Shown here: positions 37,021 through 46,245 of the stretch, in pieces
Numbering within the stretch: the stretch's first letter is position 1
Layout: the number at the start of each line of letters is the position of its first letter
Assembly (NCBI GenBank): GCA_947502495.1
Contig: CANNAC010000012.1
Coordinates: 1 to 64,000, forward strand
Reading direction: 5' to 3'
Length of the DNA stretch: 64,000 nt
Source of the DNA: an uncultured Flavobacteriaceae bacterium
GTDB taxonomy: Bacteria; Bacteroidota; Bacteroidia; Flavobacteriales; Flavobacteriaceae
Notes under the pieces: generated by a model
What the model saw: only the letters and a program-made list of their open reading frames with translations
Database searches by the model: none
What the model was told of the DNA's origin: nothing
Position numbers and translations under genes: made by a program

Positions 37021-37437
37021 TTAAAGAAAACTCTGAATAGCCAATTCATAACTCTGCAATCCGAAGCCAAGAATAACACCTTTTGCATTTGGTGAAATAT
37101 AAGAAGTATGTCTAAATTCTTCACGAGAAAATGTGTTTGAAATATGGACTTCTACCACCGGAGTTTTTATTGCGTTTATCGCATCGCCAATTGCCACAGA
37201 AGTATGTGTGTAAGCTGCTGCATTTAATATGATACCATCATAACTAAAACCAACTTCTTGTAGCTTATTAATAAGCTCTCCTTCTACATTAGACTGGTAA
37301 TAGTCTATATTTACATTAGGATATTTTCTTTTTACTTCTTCTAAAAATTCGGTAAAAGATAAACTTCCATAAATTTCTGGTTCTCGAGTTCCTAATAGAT
37401 TTAAATTAGGTCCATTAATGATAATGAGTTTCTTCAT
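37021..37437 (-). CDS. aroQ: Type II 3-dehydroquinate dehydratase
   Basis: The 138-residue enzyme dehydrates 3-dehydroquinate to 3-dehydroshikimate in the shikimate pathway. The N-terminal INGPNLNLLGTREPEIYG contains the active-site loop Arg and Tyr. NAAAYTHTSVAIGDAI and VEVHISN with the catalytic His are also present. Slightly short but complete. It lies between convergent lpdA and the outer-membrane barrel gene, with terminators on both sides. Confidence 0.96.
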   Translation of the reverse strand: MKKLIIINGPNLNLLGTREPEIYGSLSFTEFLEEVKRKYPNVNIDYYQSNVEGELINKLQEVGFSYDGIILNAAAYTHTSVAIGDAINAIKTPVVEVHISNTFSREEFRHTSYISPNAKGVILGFGLQSYELAIQSFL

Positions 37438-37466
37438 AAAGTAAAGATATTAAAAAATAGGTATAA

Positions 37467-37494
37467 AAAAGCCGAAGCAAATGCTTCGGCTTAA
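37467..37494 (-). terminator. Terminator of outer-membrane barrel gene
   Basis: The perfect stem GCCGAAGC (37471-37478) and GCTTCGGC (37483-37490) has a T run on the minus strand, 25 bp after the stop at 37516. The stem sequence is nearly the same as at 23706-23725. Confidence 0.88.
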
Positions 37495-37515
37495 ATAAAA
37501 ATGTATTTGTTCTTA

Positions 37516-38139
37516 TTAAAGTACGAATAATACTCCAAAAGATGCATTACCTCCAAATGGGTTAGCAACGTCACCAAATCCAAAGTTAAATTCAGTTACT
37601 GCTTTTGCTCCATCAGCATCCAATTTAGAAGTAGAGAAAGAAAGAACGTTTCTTAATCCAAAAGATAAAGCGATTTTTTCAGTTACGAAATAGTTAATAC
37701 CTAAATCTAATCCAGCTCCAAAAGTATCCTGTTTTACATCAAAGATCTTATCCTCTTCATTGTTGTAACCTACTCCAAACTCTGTGTATGTTTTAAAACG
37801 CTCACCTAAGTCCAAGAAGTAATAACGAGCGAATGCCCCAACACCAAAACCAGCAAATTCAGATGTGTCTGTTCCTGCAACTTCAGTCTTAGATGAAGTA
37901 TAAGATACTAAACCTCCAATAGCTAAATCATCATTTAAGAAGTAACCTGCTTTTGGGCTAATGTTAAAACTGTTAGATTTTGCATCTGCATTTTTATCGT
38001 TTTCACTGTTGAAACCAACATTTCCTTCAATAAAAATGTCACCTTCAGAAAAACCATATGTTTTTGCGTTTTCATCTTGTGCGTTTGCACTTGTAAATCC
38101 TAATACTGCGATTGCAGCTGTAAATAATAATTTTTTCAT
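37516..38139 (-). CDS. Small outer-membrane beta-barrel protein
   Basis: A 207-residue porin-like protein with a signal peptide (1-20, ...FTSANAQ), eight or so amphipathic strands (GDIFIEGNVGFNS, NISPKAGYFLNDDLAIGGLVSYTS, FGVGAFARYYF, LGINYFVTEKIALSFGLRN), and a C-terminal strand ending in 'FGVLFVL' typical for barrel assembly. Family resembles OprF/OmpW-like 'outer membrane beta-barrel' proteins of flavobacteria. Probably abundant, given its strong -7 element and own terminator. Transport or binding role unknown. Confidence 0.88.
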   Translation of the reverse strand: MKKLLFTAAIAVLGFTSANAQDENAKTYGFSEGDIFIEGNVGFNSENDKNADAKSNSFNISPKAGYFLNDDLAIGGLVSYTSSKTEVAGTDTSEFAGFGVGAFARYYFLDLGERFKTYTEFGVGYNNEEDKIFDVKQDTFGAGLDLGINYFVTEKIALSFGLRNVLSFSTSKLDADGAKAVTEFNFGFGDVANPFGGNASFGVLFVL

Positions 38140-38167
38140 AATAGATTTATTTTTAAATTTGAGTCCG

Positions 38168-38199
38168 CAAATATACCATGTACTTTAAGATTCGCCAAG
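38168..38199 (-). promoter_or_regulatory. Promoter of outer-membrane barrel gene
   Basis: On the minus strand, CTTGG, about 20 nt, then TATATTTG (38168-38175), a perfect TAnnTTTG element with a weaker -33. Leader about 20-25 nt. Confidence 0.65.
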
Positions 38200-38322
38200 A
38201 TAATTTATACTTTTTAACAATTTTATTAACAAAACAATAGCCACTTTATTCATTGTCAATTATTTAAAAATAATCCTTCAAAAAATAAATCATAACATAA
38301 ATAAAATGCCTATTTTACTGCT

Positions 38323-39228
38323 ATGAAATGGCAACAAGCACTTTTAGATTATAAAATGTATTTGAAGATAGAACGCGGTTTATCCCAAAATTCTATCGAT
38401 AATTATGTCTTAGATGTTAATAAGTTATTAACATACTTAGAGAATCATAAAATACAGGAATCTCCATTAGGTATTACTTCCGAAATTATTCAACAATTTA
38501 TCTATGAAATAGCAAAAGAAGTGAATGCAAGATCACAATCTAGAATCATTTCTGGGTTGCGAAGTTTTTTCAATTACTTAGTTTTTGAAGATTATATTAA
38601 AACCAATCCGTTAGAACTTATAGAATCTCCTAAAATAGGAAGAAAACTTCCAGATACATTATCGGAGAAAGATATAAACTCGTTAATACAAGCGATTGAT
38701 CTTAGCACACCGCAAGGCGAAAGAAATCGCGCCATATTAGAAACACTTTATAGTTGCGGATTGCGAGTTAGTGAGCTTGTTGGTTTAAAAATTTCAGATT
38801 TGTTCTTTGATGAAGGTTTTATTAAAGTCACCGGAAAAGGAGATAAACAACGTTTTGTTCCCATTGTACGCGAAACACAGAAGATAATTAATCTCTACAA
38901 AAACCAAGTACGAGTGCATTCGCCAGTAAAACCCGAATTTCAAGATATTTTATTTTTAAATAGAAGAGGAAAACAGCTCACAAGAGCTATGATTTTTACA
39001 ATTATTAAACAACTAGCAGTAAAAATTGACTTAAATAAAAACATATCTCCACATACTTTTAGGCATTCTTTTGCCACGCACTTACTAGAAAACGGTGCAG
39101 ATTTAAGAGCAATACAACTCATGTTAGGTCATGAGAGCATTACCACTACTGAGATTTATATGCATGTAGATAAAAGCCACCTCAAAGACGTAATGAATAC
39201 GTATCACCCTAGAAATGAGAGTTTTTAA
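38323..39228 (+). CDS. xerD: Tyrosine recombinase XerD-like
   Basis: The 301-residue site-specific recombinase has an N-terminal SAM-like core-binding domain (about 1-95) and a catalytic domain. Catalytic residues are Arg148 (CGLRVSEL), Lys172, His244, Arg247 (PHTFRHSFATHLLENGADL), His270 (LGHESI) and nucleophile Tyr279. Full length and the absence of phage or integron genes around it indicate the chromosomal XerD that resolves chromosome dimers at dif with XerC, not a mobile integrase. XerC and XerD are hard to separate by sequence alone. It stands opposite the barrel gene. Confidence 0.9.
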   Translation: MKWQQALLDYKMYLKIERGLSQNSIDNYVLDVNKLLTYLENHKIQESPLGITSEIIQQFIYEIAKEVNARSQSRIISGLRSFFNYLVFEDYIKTNPLELIESPKIGRKLPDTLSEKDINSLIQAIDLSTPQGERNRAILETLYSCGLRVSELVGLKISDLFFDEGFIKVTGKGDKQRFVPIVRETQKIINLYKNQVRVHSPVKPEFQDILFLNRRGKQLTRAMIFTIIKQLAVKIDLNKNISPHTFRHSFATHLLENGADLRAIQLMLGHESITTTEIYMHVDKSHLKDVMNTYHPRNESF

Positions 39229-39269
39229 TCGATAAAAATTTGTTTTTAATCGATGTTTTATTATATTTG
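39222..39269 (+). promoter_or_regulatory. Promoter of first PAS kinase with direct-repeat operator
   Basis: TTTG (39239-39242), 19 nt, then TATATTTG (39262-39269): a full consensus promoter. The 12-mer TTTTTAATCGAT is repeated at 39222-39233 and 39243-39254, 21 bp apart (two helical turns). The second copy fills the promoter spacer, as expected of a repressor site. The first overlaps the xerD stop. Confidence 0.7.
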
Positions 39270-39347
39270 AACAGACTTATGTAAGTTGTAACTGACTTAA
39301 ATATTTTTTAAGAAGATCCCTAAAACTTTTTTAAATACTATATATAT

Positions 39348-40493
39348 ATGTATGCTATAAATCAGGGGTTTATTGAAAATAATGCTTTGAAAATCTTAAA
39401 CGATACAAAGTGGAAACTTGCGCTCGAATATACCAAAATTGGTTTTTGGGAATTTGATTTAGATACTAACCAAGTTTTCTTCTCCAATCAATCTAAAAAA
39501 ATACTTGGCTTAGAAGATGATGAGGCTTTTGGCTCTAATAAAAACGACTGGAATGATCGTGTGCATCCTGACGACAGAAAAAAATATTTTCAAGACTTTC
39601 AAGACCATCTTACCGGACGGAAACCAATTTATGAAAATGAGCATAGAGTAAAATGTTCGGATGAAAGTTATAAATGGATTTTAGATAGAGGTAAAATAGT
39701 AGAATTTACGGCAGATGGCAAAGCAAAACGAATTATTGGTACACACACAGAAATAACCAATCAAAAAGTAGCAGAAAATAAAGTCATTGAATCCTTAAAT
39801 ATAGCAACAGAGCAAAACAATAAGCTAAAGAATTTTGCACATATAGTTACACATAACTTAAAACAACATGTTGGTAATTTTGAAAGTTTACTCGATTTTC
39901 ATGAAGAAGCAGAAACGCTTGAAGAGAAAGAAGAGTTAATGCAACATTTAAAAACACTTTCGACTTCGCTTACCAAAACAATAAACAATTTAAATCAAGT
40001 AGTATCTGTACAAGCCAATAATAACAAAAAAACAGAACGTATTTATGTTGCTCAAGAAATCAATAACGTTTTAAAATCCTTAGATTTTGTTATTAACGAA
40101 AGCCACACTACAGTAATTAATAACATAAATGAAAAATATTTTATTTATTACAACCTCTCCTATTTTGAAAGCGTAATTCAAAATCTGCTTACCAATGCTA
40201 TTAAGTATAAACATAAAGACAGAAATCCTATAATTCATATAGATTACGCCTTTAGACAGGACGCAATTGATTTGATTATTTCAGATAATGGTAGAGGCGT
40301 CGATTTAGATAAGTTTGGTAAAGATATTTTTGGTTTATACAAAACCTTTCATCATAATGACGATGCTGAAGGTGTTGGGTTGTATCTTATAAAAAATCAA
40401 ATAGAATCTTTTGGTGGTAAAATTTCTGTAAAAAGTAAGGTAAATACTGGAACTACTTTTACAATTACCGTAACAAATAGATCGAAAATTTAA
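39348..40493 (+). CDS. Soluble PAS-domain sensor histidine kinase (copy 1)
   Basis: A 381-residue cytosolic kinase without membrane segments. One PAS domain with PAC motif (about 22-140; WEFDLDTNQVFFS, WNDRVHPDDR, YKWILDRGKI, IIGTHTEIT) precedes a dimerisation helix with phospho-acceptor His169 (AHIVTHNLKQH). The ATPase domain has an N box (NLLTNAIKYKHKD), G1 DNGRGVDLDKFG and G2 GVGLYLIKNQIE. No response regulator lies nearby, so it is an orphan. It is a close paralogue of the next gene, evidently a tandem duplication. Confidence 0.9.
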   Translation: MYAINQGFIENNALKILNDTKWKLALEYTKIGFWEFDLDTNQVFFSNQSKKILGLEDDEAFGSNKNDWNDRVHPDDRKKYFQDFQDHLTGRKPIYENEHRVKCSDESYKWILDRGKIVEFTADGKAKRIIGTHTEITNQKVAENKVIESLNIATEQNNKLKNFAHIVTHNLKQHVGNFESLLDFHEEAETLEEKEELMQHLKTLSTSLTKTINNLNQVVSVQANNNKKTERIYVAQEINNVLKSLDFVINESHTTVINNINEKYFIYYNLSYFESVIQNLLTNAIKYKHKDRNPIIHIDYAFRQDAIDLIISDNGRGVDLDKFGKDIFGLYKTFHHNDDAEGVGLYLIKNQIESFGGKISVKSKVNTGTTFTITVTNRSKI

Positions 40494-40695
40494 TCTTTCC
40501 AAATTAAAAACGTTTCAATTTTTTATTAAATAAATTGTTAAAAACGTTCATTTTTTTTAAATTAAATAATAATTATGTATTTTGCCGTTTAAATAAGCAT
40601 TTAAACGTGTTTGTTTTGTTTTTCGGATTAAATAAAGTAAGAATAATTAAAAGAACTTTACTTTTGTGGTCCCCGAAGCTAATTAAATACCTACA

Positions 40696-41853
40696 ATGAA
40701 CAACGCAAATAGTTTAAACCCTACCGTTTCCGACAAAGAAGATGATTATCAACCATTAGATATTAAAGAACAAGTTTTAAAATTCACTTTAGAAAACTCA
40801 AATATTGGAACATGGGATTATAATGCAAAAACACAACTCGTTTTCTATTCTAAAGAATCTAAAAGTATTTTAGGTTTTGAAGAGCACGAAATTGGAACTA
40901 CTGCCCAAGAATGGAACGATCGTGTTCATCCGGAAGACAAAGCACATTATTTTCAAGACTTTAACAATCATCTCATTGGTATAAATCCCGACTATGTGAA
41001 CGAACATCGCATAAAATGTAAAGACGGTTCTTATAAATGGATTTTAGATAGAGGGCGCATTATTGAGCGTGATATTCATGGTAAACCTACTCGAATTATT
41101 GGTACTCACACAGATATTAGTGAACGCAAAGAACAAGAAGAAAAACTATTAAAGAATCAAAAAATTATACAAAATCAAAATAATAGGCTTAGAAATTTCG
41201 CACTTATAGTAACACACAATCTGAAATCGCATACCGCAAATTTTCATAGTTTATTAAGTTTTTATGAGGATGCAGAAGATAAAAATGAGAAAACCGAGAT
41301 TATTAATCATCTTAAAACAGTAAATAATTCGTTAACAAAAACGATTAGCAACCTAAACAAGATTGTTACCACACAAGAATCTAAAGACAAAAACTTACAA
41401 TCCATTAACGTAAACAAGTATGTTATTAATGCCATTAAGTTTTTAGAAACTAAAATAACAGAAACTAAATTCACTGTTAATAATGATATAGACCCGGATT
41501 TATTTATAGATTATAATCCTGCTTATTTTGAAAGTATCTTACAAAACTTACTTTCCAATACTATTAAGTATAAACATCCTAACAGAACACCCATTATAAA
41601 TATTAAATCTGTAGTTACTCCAGAACAAATCATCCTTTCCATTAACGATAATGGTTTAGGTATTGATTTAAATAAGTACGGAAATCATATTTTTGAACTA
41701 TACAAAACGTTTCATAACAATCCAAATGCCGAAGGTGTTGGGCTTTATCTTACCAAGAGCCAGATTGAAGCTTTTGATGGCACCATAGAAGTAGAAAGTA
41801 CGGTAAACGTTGGATCTACTTTTACCATAAAATATCCAAACAAAAAAGTCTAG
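40696..41853 (+). CDS. Soluble PAS-domain sensor histidine kinase (copy 2)
   Basis: A 385-residue paralogue of the preceding gene with the same plan: PAS/PAC (about 28-145; WDYNAKTQLVFYS, WNDRVHPED, YKWILDRGRI, IIGTHTDIS), His174 in LIVTHNLKSH, N box NLLSNTIKYKHPN, DNGLGIDLNKYG and GVGLYLTKSQIE. The PAS and ATPase parts are well conserved between copies, while the linker after the His differs more. The 202-bp gap between copies suggests separate promoters. The stop codon lies within the terminator stem. The sensed signal and partner regulator are unknown. Confidence 0.9.
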   Translation: MNNANSLNPTVSDKEDDYQPLDIKEQVLKFTLENSNIGTWDYNAKTQLVFYSKESKSILGFEEHEIGTTAQEWNDRVHPEDKAHYFQDFNNHLIGINPDYVNEHRIKCKDGSYKWILDRGRIIERDIHGKPTRIIGTHTDISERKEQEEKLLKNQKIIQNQNNRLRNFALIVTHNLKSHTANFHSLLSFYEDAEDKNEKTEIINHLKTVNNSLTKTISNLNKIVTTQESKDKNLQSINVNKYVINAIKFLETKITETKFTVNNDIDPDLFIDYNPAYFESILQNLLSNTIKYKHPNRTPIINIKSVVTPEQIILSINDNGLGIDLNKYGNHIFELYKTFHNNPNAEGVGLYLTKSQIEAFDGTIEVESTVNVGSTFTIKYPNKKV

Positions 41854-41873
41854 CGAATAGCTAGACTTTTTTC
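41844..41873 (+). terminator. Terminator overlapping the kinase stop codon
   Basis: AAAAGTCTAGC (41844-41854) pairs with GCTAGACTTTT (41860-41870) and is followed by T residues. The TAG stop (41851-41853) is inside the left arm. It can serve both convergent genes. Confidence 0.85.
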
Positions 41874-41895
41874 TTATTTTAAATACAATCTCTTT

Positions 41896-43470
41896 TTACT
41901 TCGCAATATTTACCGCTCTAGTTTCACGTATAACAGTAACCTTTACTTGACCAGGATATGTCATATCTGTTTGTATTTTTTGCGATATATTAAACGATAA
42001 GTCTGCTGCATTTTGATCCGATACTTTTTCGCTTTCTACAATTACTCTTAGTTCACGTCCAGCTTGAATGGCATAGGCCTTCTTCACACCTTGGAAACCA
42101 AAGGCAATATCCTCTAAATCTTTTAAACGTTGTATATAACTATCTAATACTTGTCTTCTAGCTCCTGGTCTTGCTCCTGAAATAGCATCACATACTTGAA
42201 TAATAGGAGAAAGTAATGAAGTCATTTCAATTTCATCGTGATGCGCACCAATAGCATTACAAACATCGTCTTTTTCACCAAATTTTTCTGCCCATTGCAT
42301 ACCAAGAATAGCGTGTGGCGTTTCCATATCTGCTTCTGCATCTGGCACTTTACCAATATCATGCAATAACCCTGCACGTTTTGCCAGTTTAGGGTTCAAG
42401 CCTAATTCTGCAGCCATGACACCACAAAGCTTAGCAACTTCACGCGAGTGTTGCAGTAAATTTTGTCCGTAAGAAGAACGATATTTCATTCTACCCACCA
42501 TTTTAATTAACTCTGGATGTAAGTTATGAATACCTAAATCTATAACGGTACGTTTACCAACCTCAATGATTTCTTGTTCTATTTGTTTTTGCGTTTTCTT
42601 TACTACTTCTTCAATTCTAGCAGGATGAATACGTCCGTCTGTAACCAATTTATGTAAAGATAAACGAGCAACTTCACGTCTAACAGAATCAAAACAAGAT
42701 AATATAATAGCTTCTGGAGTATCATCTACAATAATCTCTACTCCTGTTGCTGCTTCAATAGCGCGAATATTTCTTCCTTCTCGACCAATGATACGTCCTT
42801 TAACGTCATCAGATTCTATATTAAAAACAGATACACAGTTATCTACTGCTTCTTCTGTACCAATACGTTGAATGGTATTAATAATAACTTTCTTAGCTTC
42901 TTGCTGTGCGGTCATTTTAGCCTCTTCCAATGTACTTTGTATAAAAGCCATTGCATCATTTTTAGCTTCCCCTTTTAAAGATTCTACTAACTGCTCTTTC
43001 GCTTCTTCGGCAGAAAGACTAGAAATTACTTCTAATTGTTGTATTTGACTTTTGTGTAACCTATCCACTTCTTCTTGCTTTTTTTCAATAATATCCAGCC
43101 TATGGTTATAGTCTTTTATTTTAGCATCGGCTTCCGCGTTTGATTTTTTACTTTTAGAAAGCTCACTCGATATTTGAGATTCTTTATCACGAATACGTTT
43201 CTCTGTTTCCGCCATTTTCTTATCGCGAGATAAGATTACTTTTTCGTGCTCTGATTTTAATTCAATAAACTTTTCTTTAGCCTGAAGAATTTTATCTTTC
43301 TTTATAGACTCACCTTCACTATTTGCTTCTTTTAGAATAGAAGCTGCAGATTTTTTAGCGCCTTTAATTAATTTTGATGCATTACTTTTTTCTAATGCTT
43401 TAGCTATAATGTATCCTATAATTACACCTATTACAATGCCTATTATTGCTAATACAATTGGGTTTTCCAT
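41896..43470 (-). CDS. rny: Ribonuclease Y
   Basis: A 524-residue membrane-anchored endoribonuclease that initiates mRNA decay. An N-terminal transmembrane helix (about 5-25; [14 protein letters not shown]) leads into a long coiled coil (about 40-170). The KH domain contains [21 protein letters not shown] (about 225-290), and the HD metal-dependent phosphohydrolase domain contains [10 protein letters not shown] and GAHHDEIEM (about 335-430). Length matches the family. The gene directly follows the putative 6S RNA and zapA on the same strand. Confidence 0.96.
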   Translation of the reverse strand: MENPIVLAIIGIVIGVIIGYIIAKALEKSNASKLIKGAKKSAASILKEANSEGESIKKDKILQAKEKFIELKSEHEKVILSRDKKMAETEKRIRDKESQISSELSKSKKSNAEADAKIKDYNHRLDIIEKKQEEVDRLHKSQIQQLEVISSLSAEEAKEQLVESLKGEAKNDAMAFIQSTLEEAKMTAQQEAKKVIINTIQRIGTEEAVDNCVSVFNIESDDVKGRIIGREGRNIRAIEAATGVEIIVDDTPEAIILSCFDSVRREVARLSLHKLVTDGRIHPARIEEVVKKTQKQIEQEIIEVGKRTVIDLGIHNLHPELIKMVGRMKYRSSYGQNLLQHSREVAKLCGVMAAELGLNPKLAKRAGLLHDIGKVPDAEADMETPHAILGMQWAEKFGEKDDVCNAIGAHHDEIEMTSLLSPIIQVCDAISGARPGARRQVLDSYIQRLKDLEDIAFGFQGVKKAYAIQAGRELRVIVESEKVSDQNAADLSFNISQKIQTDMTYPGQVKVTVIRETRAVNIAK

Positions 43471-43494
43471 GTTTAGTTAATTAGTATTTATTAT

Positions 43495-43670
43495 ATAAAA
43501 AAGCCTACATCAATTTATGGTTTTGTATAAACTCCTTAAAAACAAGTTTAGGGCTAACAAGTTGATCAAGTATCTACTCGAGGTAGCTCGCTTTTACAAC
43601 TTCAACTCACCCTTTTTAAAGAATTAACGTTGAGTTTATCAAAAAAAATAATCAATGCAGGCAGTAACCT
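43495..43670 (-). ncRNA. ssrS: Probable 6S RNA between zapA and rny
   Basis: This non-coding interval folds, on the minus strand, into a long interrupted hairpin of about 170 nt. A 13-bp closing stem joins GCCTGCATTGATT (43662 to 43650) to AATTGATGTAGGC (43515 to 43503). Next come ATAAACTC pairing with GAGTTTAT (43639-43632 with 43534-43527), an open central region, a GGG/CCC plus AAGTTG/CAACTT stem, and a CTAC-CTCGA-GTAG tip. The closing stem is followed at once by six T residues. Size, rod-like shape with central bubble, terminator tail and position next to zapA all fit 6S RNA, which inhibits housekeeping RNA polymerase in stationary phase. No clear own promoter was found; it may be processed from the zapA transcript. 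Confidence 0.72.
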
Positions 43671-43692
43671 TTATTTTATTTAAAAGAACGAA

Positions 43693-44001
43693 TTATAAAT
43701 TTAAATGTTCCTGTAGTAAGTTATTTAAAGCGTTAAGCTTTTCTTCTACATGTTCGTTAACATTCTCTTTATCTATAGTTTTTTGTTCTGTTTGTGATGC
43801 CAATTGTAATGCGCACATGGCTAATACATCTTGCTTATCTCGAACAGAATAACTTTGCTCAAACTGGGTAATCATAGCTTCAATGTTCTTGGCTGCTTTA
43901 CGTAAACCTTCTTCCTGACTAGGGTTGATGGTTAAAGGATATACTCTATTAGCTATAGATAGCTTTATTTTAAGCTGTTCTGCCATTTCACTATGTGTCA
44001 T
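43693..44001 (-). CDS. zapA: Cell division protein ZapA-like
   Basis: A 102-residue cytosolic protein with the ZapA start (LKIKLSIANRVYPLTINPSQEEGLRKAAKNIEAM features: beta hairpin then helix) and a C-terminal coiled coil (about 55-100). ZapA tetramers cross-link FtsZ filaments at the division site. The start codon shares one base with the stop of the upstream coiled-coil gene (TAATG), so translation is coupled. Downstream lie the probable 6S RNA and rny. Confidence 0.88.
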   Translation of the reverse strand: MTHSEMAEQLKIKLSIANRVYPLTINPSQEEGLRKAAKNIEAMITQFEQSYSVRDKQDVLAMCALQLASQTEQKTIDKENVNEHVEEKLNALNNLLQEHLNL

Positions 44002-44291
44002 TATTCAGAAAGTTGTGCGATACAATGATCGATCTCTCTAATTAATGTATTTATTTTAAGCTTAGTTTCTCTTTTATTATTATCACTGCCAAGCAAAGAA
44101 TTCGCCATTTTGAGTGCTTCATATTTTTCTTGCCAAACAACAATGCGCTGTTTTTCTTGTAGAAGCTCTTGATTAGATACTTGTAAATCTTGCTCTAGTT
44201 TTATATTAGCTTGCTTTAAAACTTCTTGTTTATGCAATACTTTGCTAATTTTATTTTCTAAAGCATCTACAATATCTTCAATATGACTCAT
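44001..44291 (-). CDS. Small coiled-coil protein upstream of zapA
   Basis: A 96-residue, highly charged cytosolic protein predicted to be almost entirely coiled coil from residue 5 to 65 (VDALENKISKVLHKQEVLKQANIKLEQDL), ending LIREIDHCIAQLSE. It has no catalytic features. Its TAATG overlap with zapA suggests a partner role in division, perhaps like ZapB in proteobacteria, but sequence similarity to ZapB cannot be judged from a coiled coil alone. Confidence 0.8.
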   Translation of the reverse strand: MSHIEDIVDALENKISKVLHKQEVLKQANIKLEQDLQVSNQELLQEKQRIVVWQEKYEALKMANSLLGSDNNKRETKLKINTLIREIDHCIAQLSE

Positions 44292-44313
44292 TTACAAATT
44301 CAATACTTATCTC

Positions 44314-44346
44314 ACAAAGTTAACATACCTGACGCTAATTAGCAAT
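44314..44346 (-). promoter_or_regulatory. Promoter of coiled-coil/zapA/6S operon
   Basis: On the minus strand, ATTG, about 20 nt, then TAACTTTG (44314-44321), a perfect TAnnTTTG element, 23 bp before the coiled-coil gene start. Confidence 0.65.
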
Positions 44347-44495
44347 TGTTTTTTATAATTAAATTAAAAAATATTTAAACACACTAAATATCAATACAAT
44401 GGCGTAGTATTTGTTATAATCCTTGCTTATAAAATTCAATTTCTTATATTTATAGAAAATTTTCTATAAAGTTTTTAATGAATATATTCTTAGTT

Positions 44496-44528
44496 TTTGG
44501 TTATGCTCATTTCAATTTAATACTTTCG
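44496..44528 (+). promoter_or_regulatory. Promoter of M23/TonB-receptor operon
   Basis: TTTG (44496-44499), 21 nt, then TACTTTCG (44521-44528), one mismatch from TAnnTTTG. The predicted leader to the ATG at 44545 is only about 10 nt. Confidence 0.55.
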
Positions 44529-44544
44529 CAATACAATATATTTT

Positions 44545-46233
44545 ATGAGAATTCTACTTATTTTATTTCTAGCTTGCCCCTTTATATCTAATGCACAAAG
44601 CGTTTATCCTACCGATTATTTTAGATCTCCTCTAGACATTACTTTGGTTGCCGCCGGTACTTTTGGTGAATTACGATCCAACCATTTTCATTCTGGAATG
44701 GATTTAAAAACACAACAGCGTGAAGGTTTAAAGGTATACGGTACCGCAAGTGGCTATATTAGTAGAATTAAAGTTTCTCATTTTGGCTACGGAAAAGCAT
44801 TATATGTTACGCATCCTAATGGATACACTACTGTTTACGGACATTTACAAAGCTTTTCAAAAGAGATTGAAGCGTATGTAAAAAAACGCCAATACGAAGA
44901 GGAATCCTTTGAAATTCAACTATTTCCAAATCCAGAAGAACTACTTGTAGAAAAAGGAGAAGTCATTGCGTATTCAGGAAATACTGGTGGTTCTGGCGGA
45001 CCTCATTTGCATTACGAAATTAGAGATAACGAAGAAAGACCTATAAATCCTTTACTTTTCGGATTAGATATAAAAGACAGCACCAAGCCAATTATTACAG
45101 AAGTATATGCCTACCCAATTGGTGAAGATGCACATGTAAACAAATCCAAAATAAAACAAAAGCTTCGATTAATAGATAATAAAGATGGTACATATTCCGT
45201 TGAAAACTTAGAAGCTTATGGAAAAATCGGTTTTGCTATCGCAACTATAGATAGACAGGATTTGGCTGCCAATAAAAACGGCGTCTATAATATTCAAACA
45301 AGATATAATGGTGATTTATGTTTTGAGTTAGATTTTAAGCGTTTTTCGTTTAGCGAAACCAAACATTTAAATCGTTTAATAGATTATGATCTATATAAAA
45401 CAAAAAAACAAAGAGTTCAAAAGTTATTTATAGAAGAAAACAACCCATTAAGTATGTACAATAACTCCTCCAATGATGGCTATATTGAGATAGAAGACAG
45501 CACTTCTTCGGTGTATAAAGTGCGTGTTTCCGATATTGAAGATAATGATGTTTGGCTTCAAATAAATATTAAAGGTTTAAAAACAAATGACGTTTTACCT
45601 ATGGAAGACACTACTACGCCATTTTATATTTATGCTAGTCAAGAGGAAGTTTTAAACGAAGGCCGCGTTAAAGTAAACATTGGAAGTAATACTTTTTATG
45701 ATGATTTTTTTATCGACTTTAAGGTCACAAAAGATACATTAAGATTACATGAAGATATCATTCCTGCAAAAAGGAATTTCGACATTAGTTATGATTTAAG
45801 TGGTTATAAAACTGAAGATGCTAGTAAAGTATATATTGCAAGATTGGTTGGTTGGAATGATTATCCGCTGTATTCCAACACAAAAAGGAAAGGAAGCATT
45901 TTAACTACTAGCACAAAAACATTGGGTAAGTATGCGCTGGCTACAGATACCATTGCGCCGACGATAACACCAAAAAACTTTTCCAAAGGAAAATGGCTAA
46001 GCAAGTACCGATTCCTAAAAATTAAAATTGAAGATAAAGGTTCTGGAATATCTAATTACAGAGCTACTTTAAATGGAAAATGGATTTTAACCGAGTACGA
46101 TTATAAAACAAAAACATTAACTTACGACTTTAACGATGGCGTTTCCACGGAAACAAAAAATAATTTAAAGCTAATTGTTACAGATAATGTTGGAAATAAT
46201 TCTACATTTGAAACTATGTTTTACCGAAAATAA
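44545..46233 (+). CDS. M23-family (LytM-type) metallopeptidase
   Basis: A 562-residue exported protein with signal peptide (1-17, ...ISNAQ) and an N-terminal M23 domain (about 25-175). The zinc motifs are HFHSGMDLK, YGHLQSF and GPHLHYEI. A long beta-rich C-terminal part of unknown fold follows (about 180-562), with repeated Ig-like strands (APTITPKNFSKGKW, DKGSGISNYRATLNG). M23 enzymes cut peptidoglycan cross-links, and some flavobacterial members process envelope proteins. It lies 12 bp before a TonB-dependent receptor gene, so the two are probably co-expressed. Confidence 0.92.
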   Translation: MRILLILFLACPFISNAQSVYPTDYFRSPLDITLVAAGTFGELRSNHFHSGMDLKTQQREGLKVYGTASGYISRIKVSHFGYGKALYVTHPNGYTTVYGHLQSFSKEIEAYVKKRQYEEESFEIQLFPNPEELLVEKGEVIAYSGNTGGSGGPHLHYEIRDNEERPINPLLFGLDIKDSTKPIITEVYAYPIGEDAHVNKSKIKQKLRLIDNKDGTYSVENLEAYGKIGFAIATIDRQDLAANKNGVYNIQTRYNGDLCFELDFKRFSFSETKHLNRLIDYDLYKTKKQRVQKLFIEENNPLSMYNNSSNDGYIEIEDSTSSVYKVRVSDIEDNDVWLQINIKGLKTNDVLPMEDTTTPFYIYASQEEVLNEGRVKVNIGSNTFYDDFFIDFKVTKDTLRLHEDIIPAKRNFDISYDLSGYKTEDASKVYIARLVGWNDYPLYSNTKRKGSILTTSTKTLGKYALATDTIAPTITPKNFSKGKWLSKYRFLKIKIEDKGSGISNYRATLNGKWILTEYDYKTKTLTYDFNDGVSTETKNNLKLIVTDNVGNNSTFETMFYRK

Positions 46234-46245
46234 AAACGAACTATC

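Noticed and set aside
38323-39228. XerD gene as the integrase of a mobile island
   Set aside because: Core-sized recombinase with core neighbours; no att-like repeats, tRNA or cargo genes nearby.
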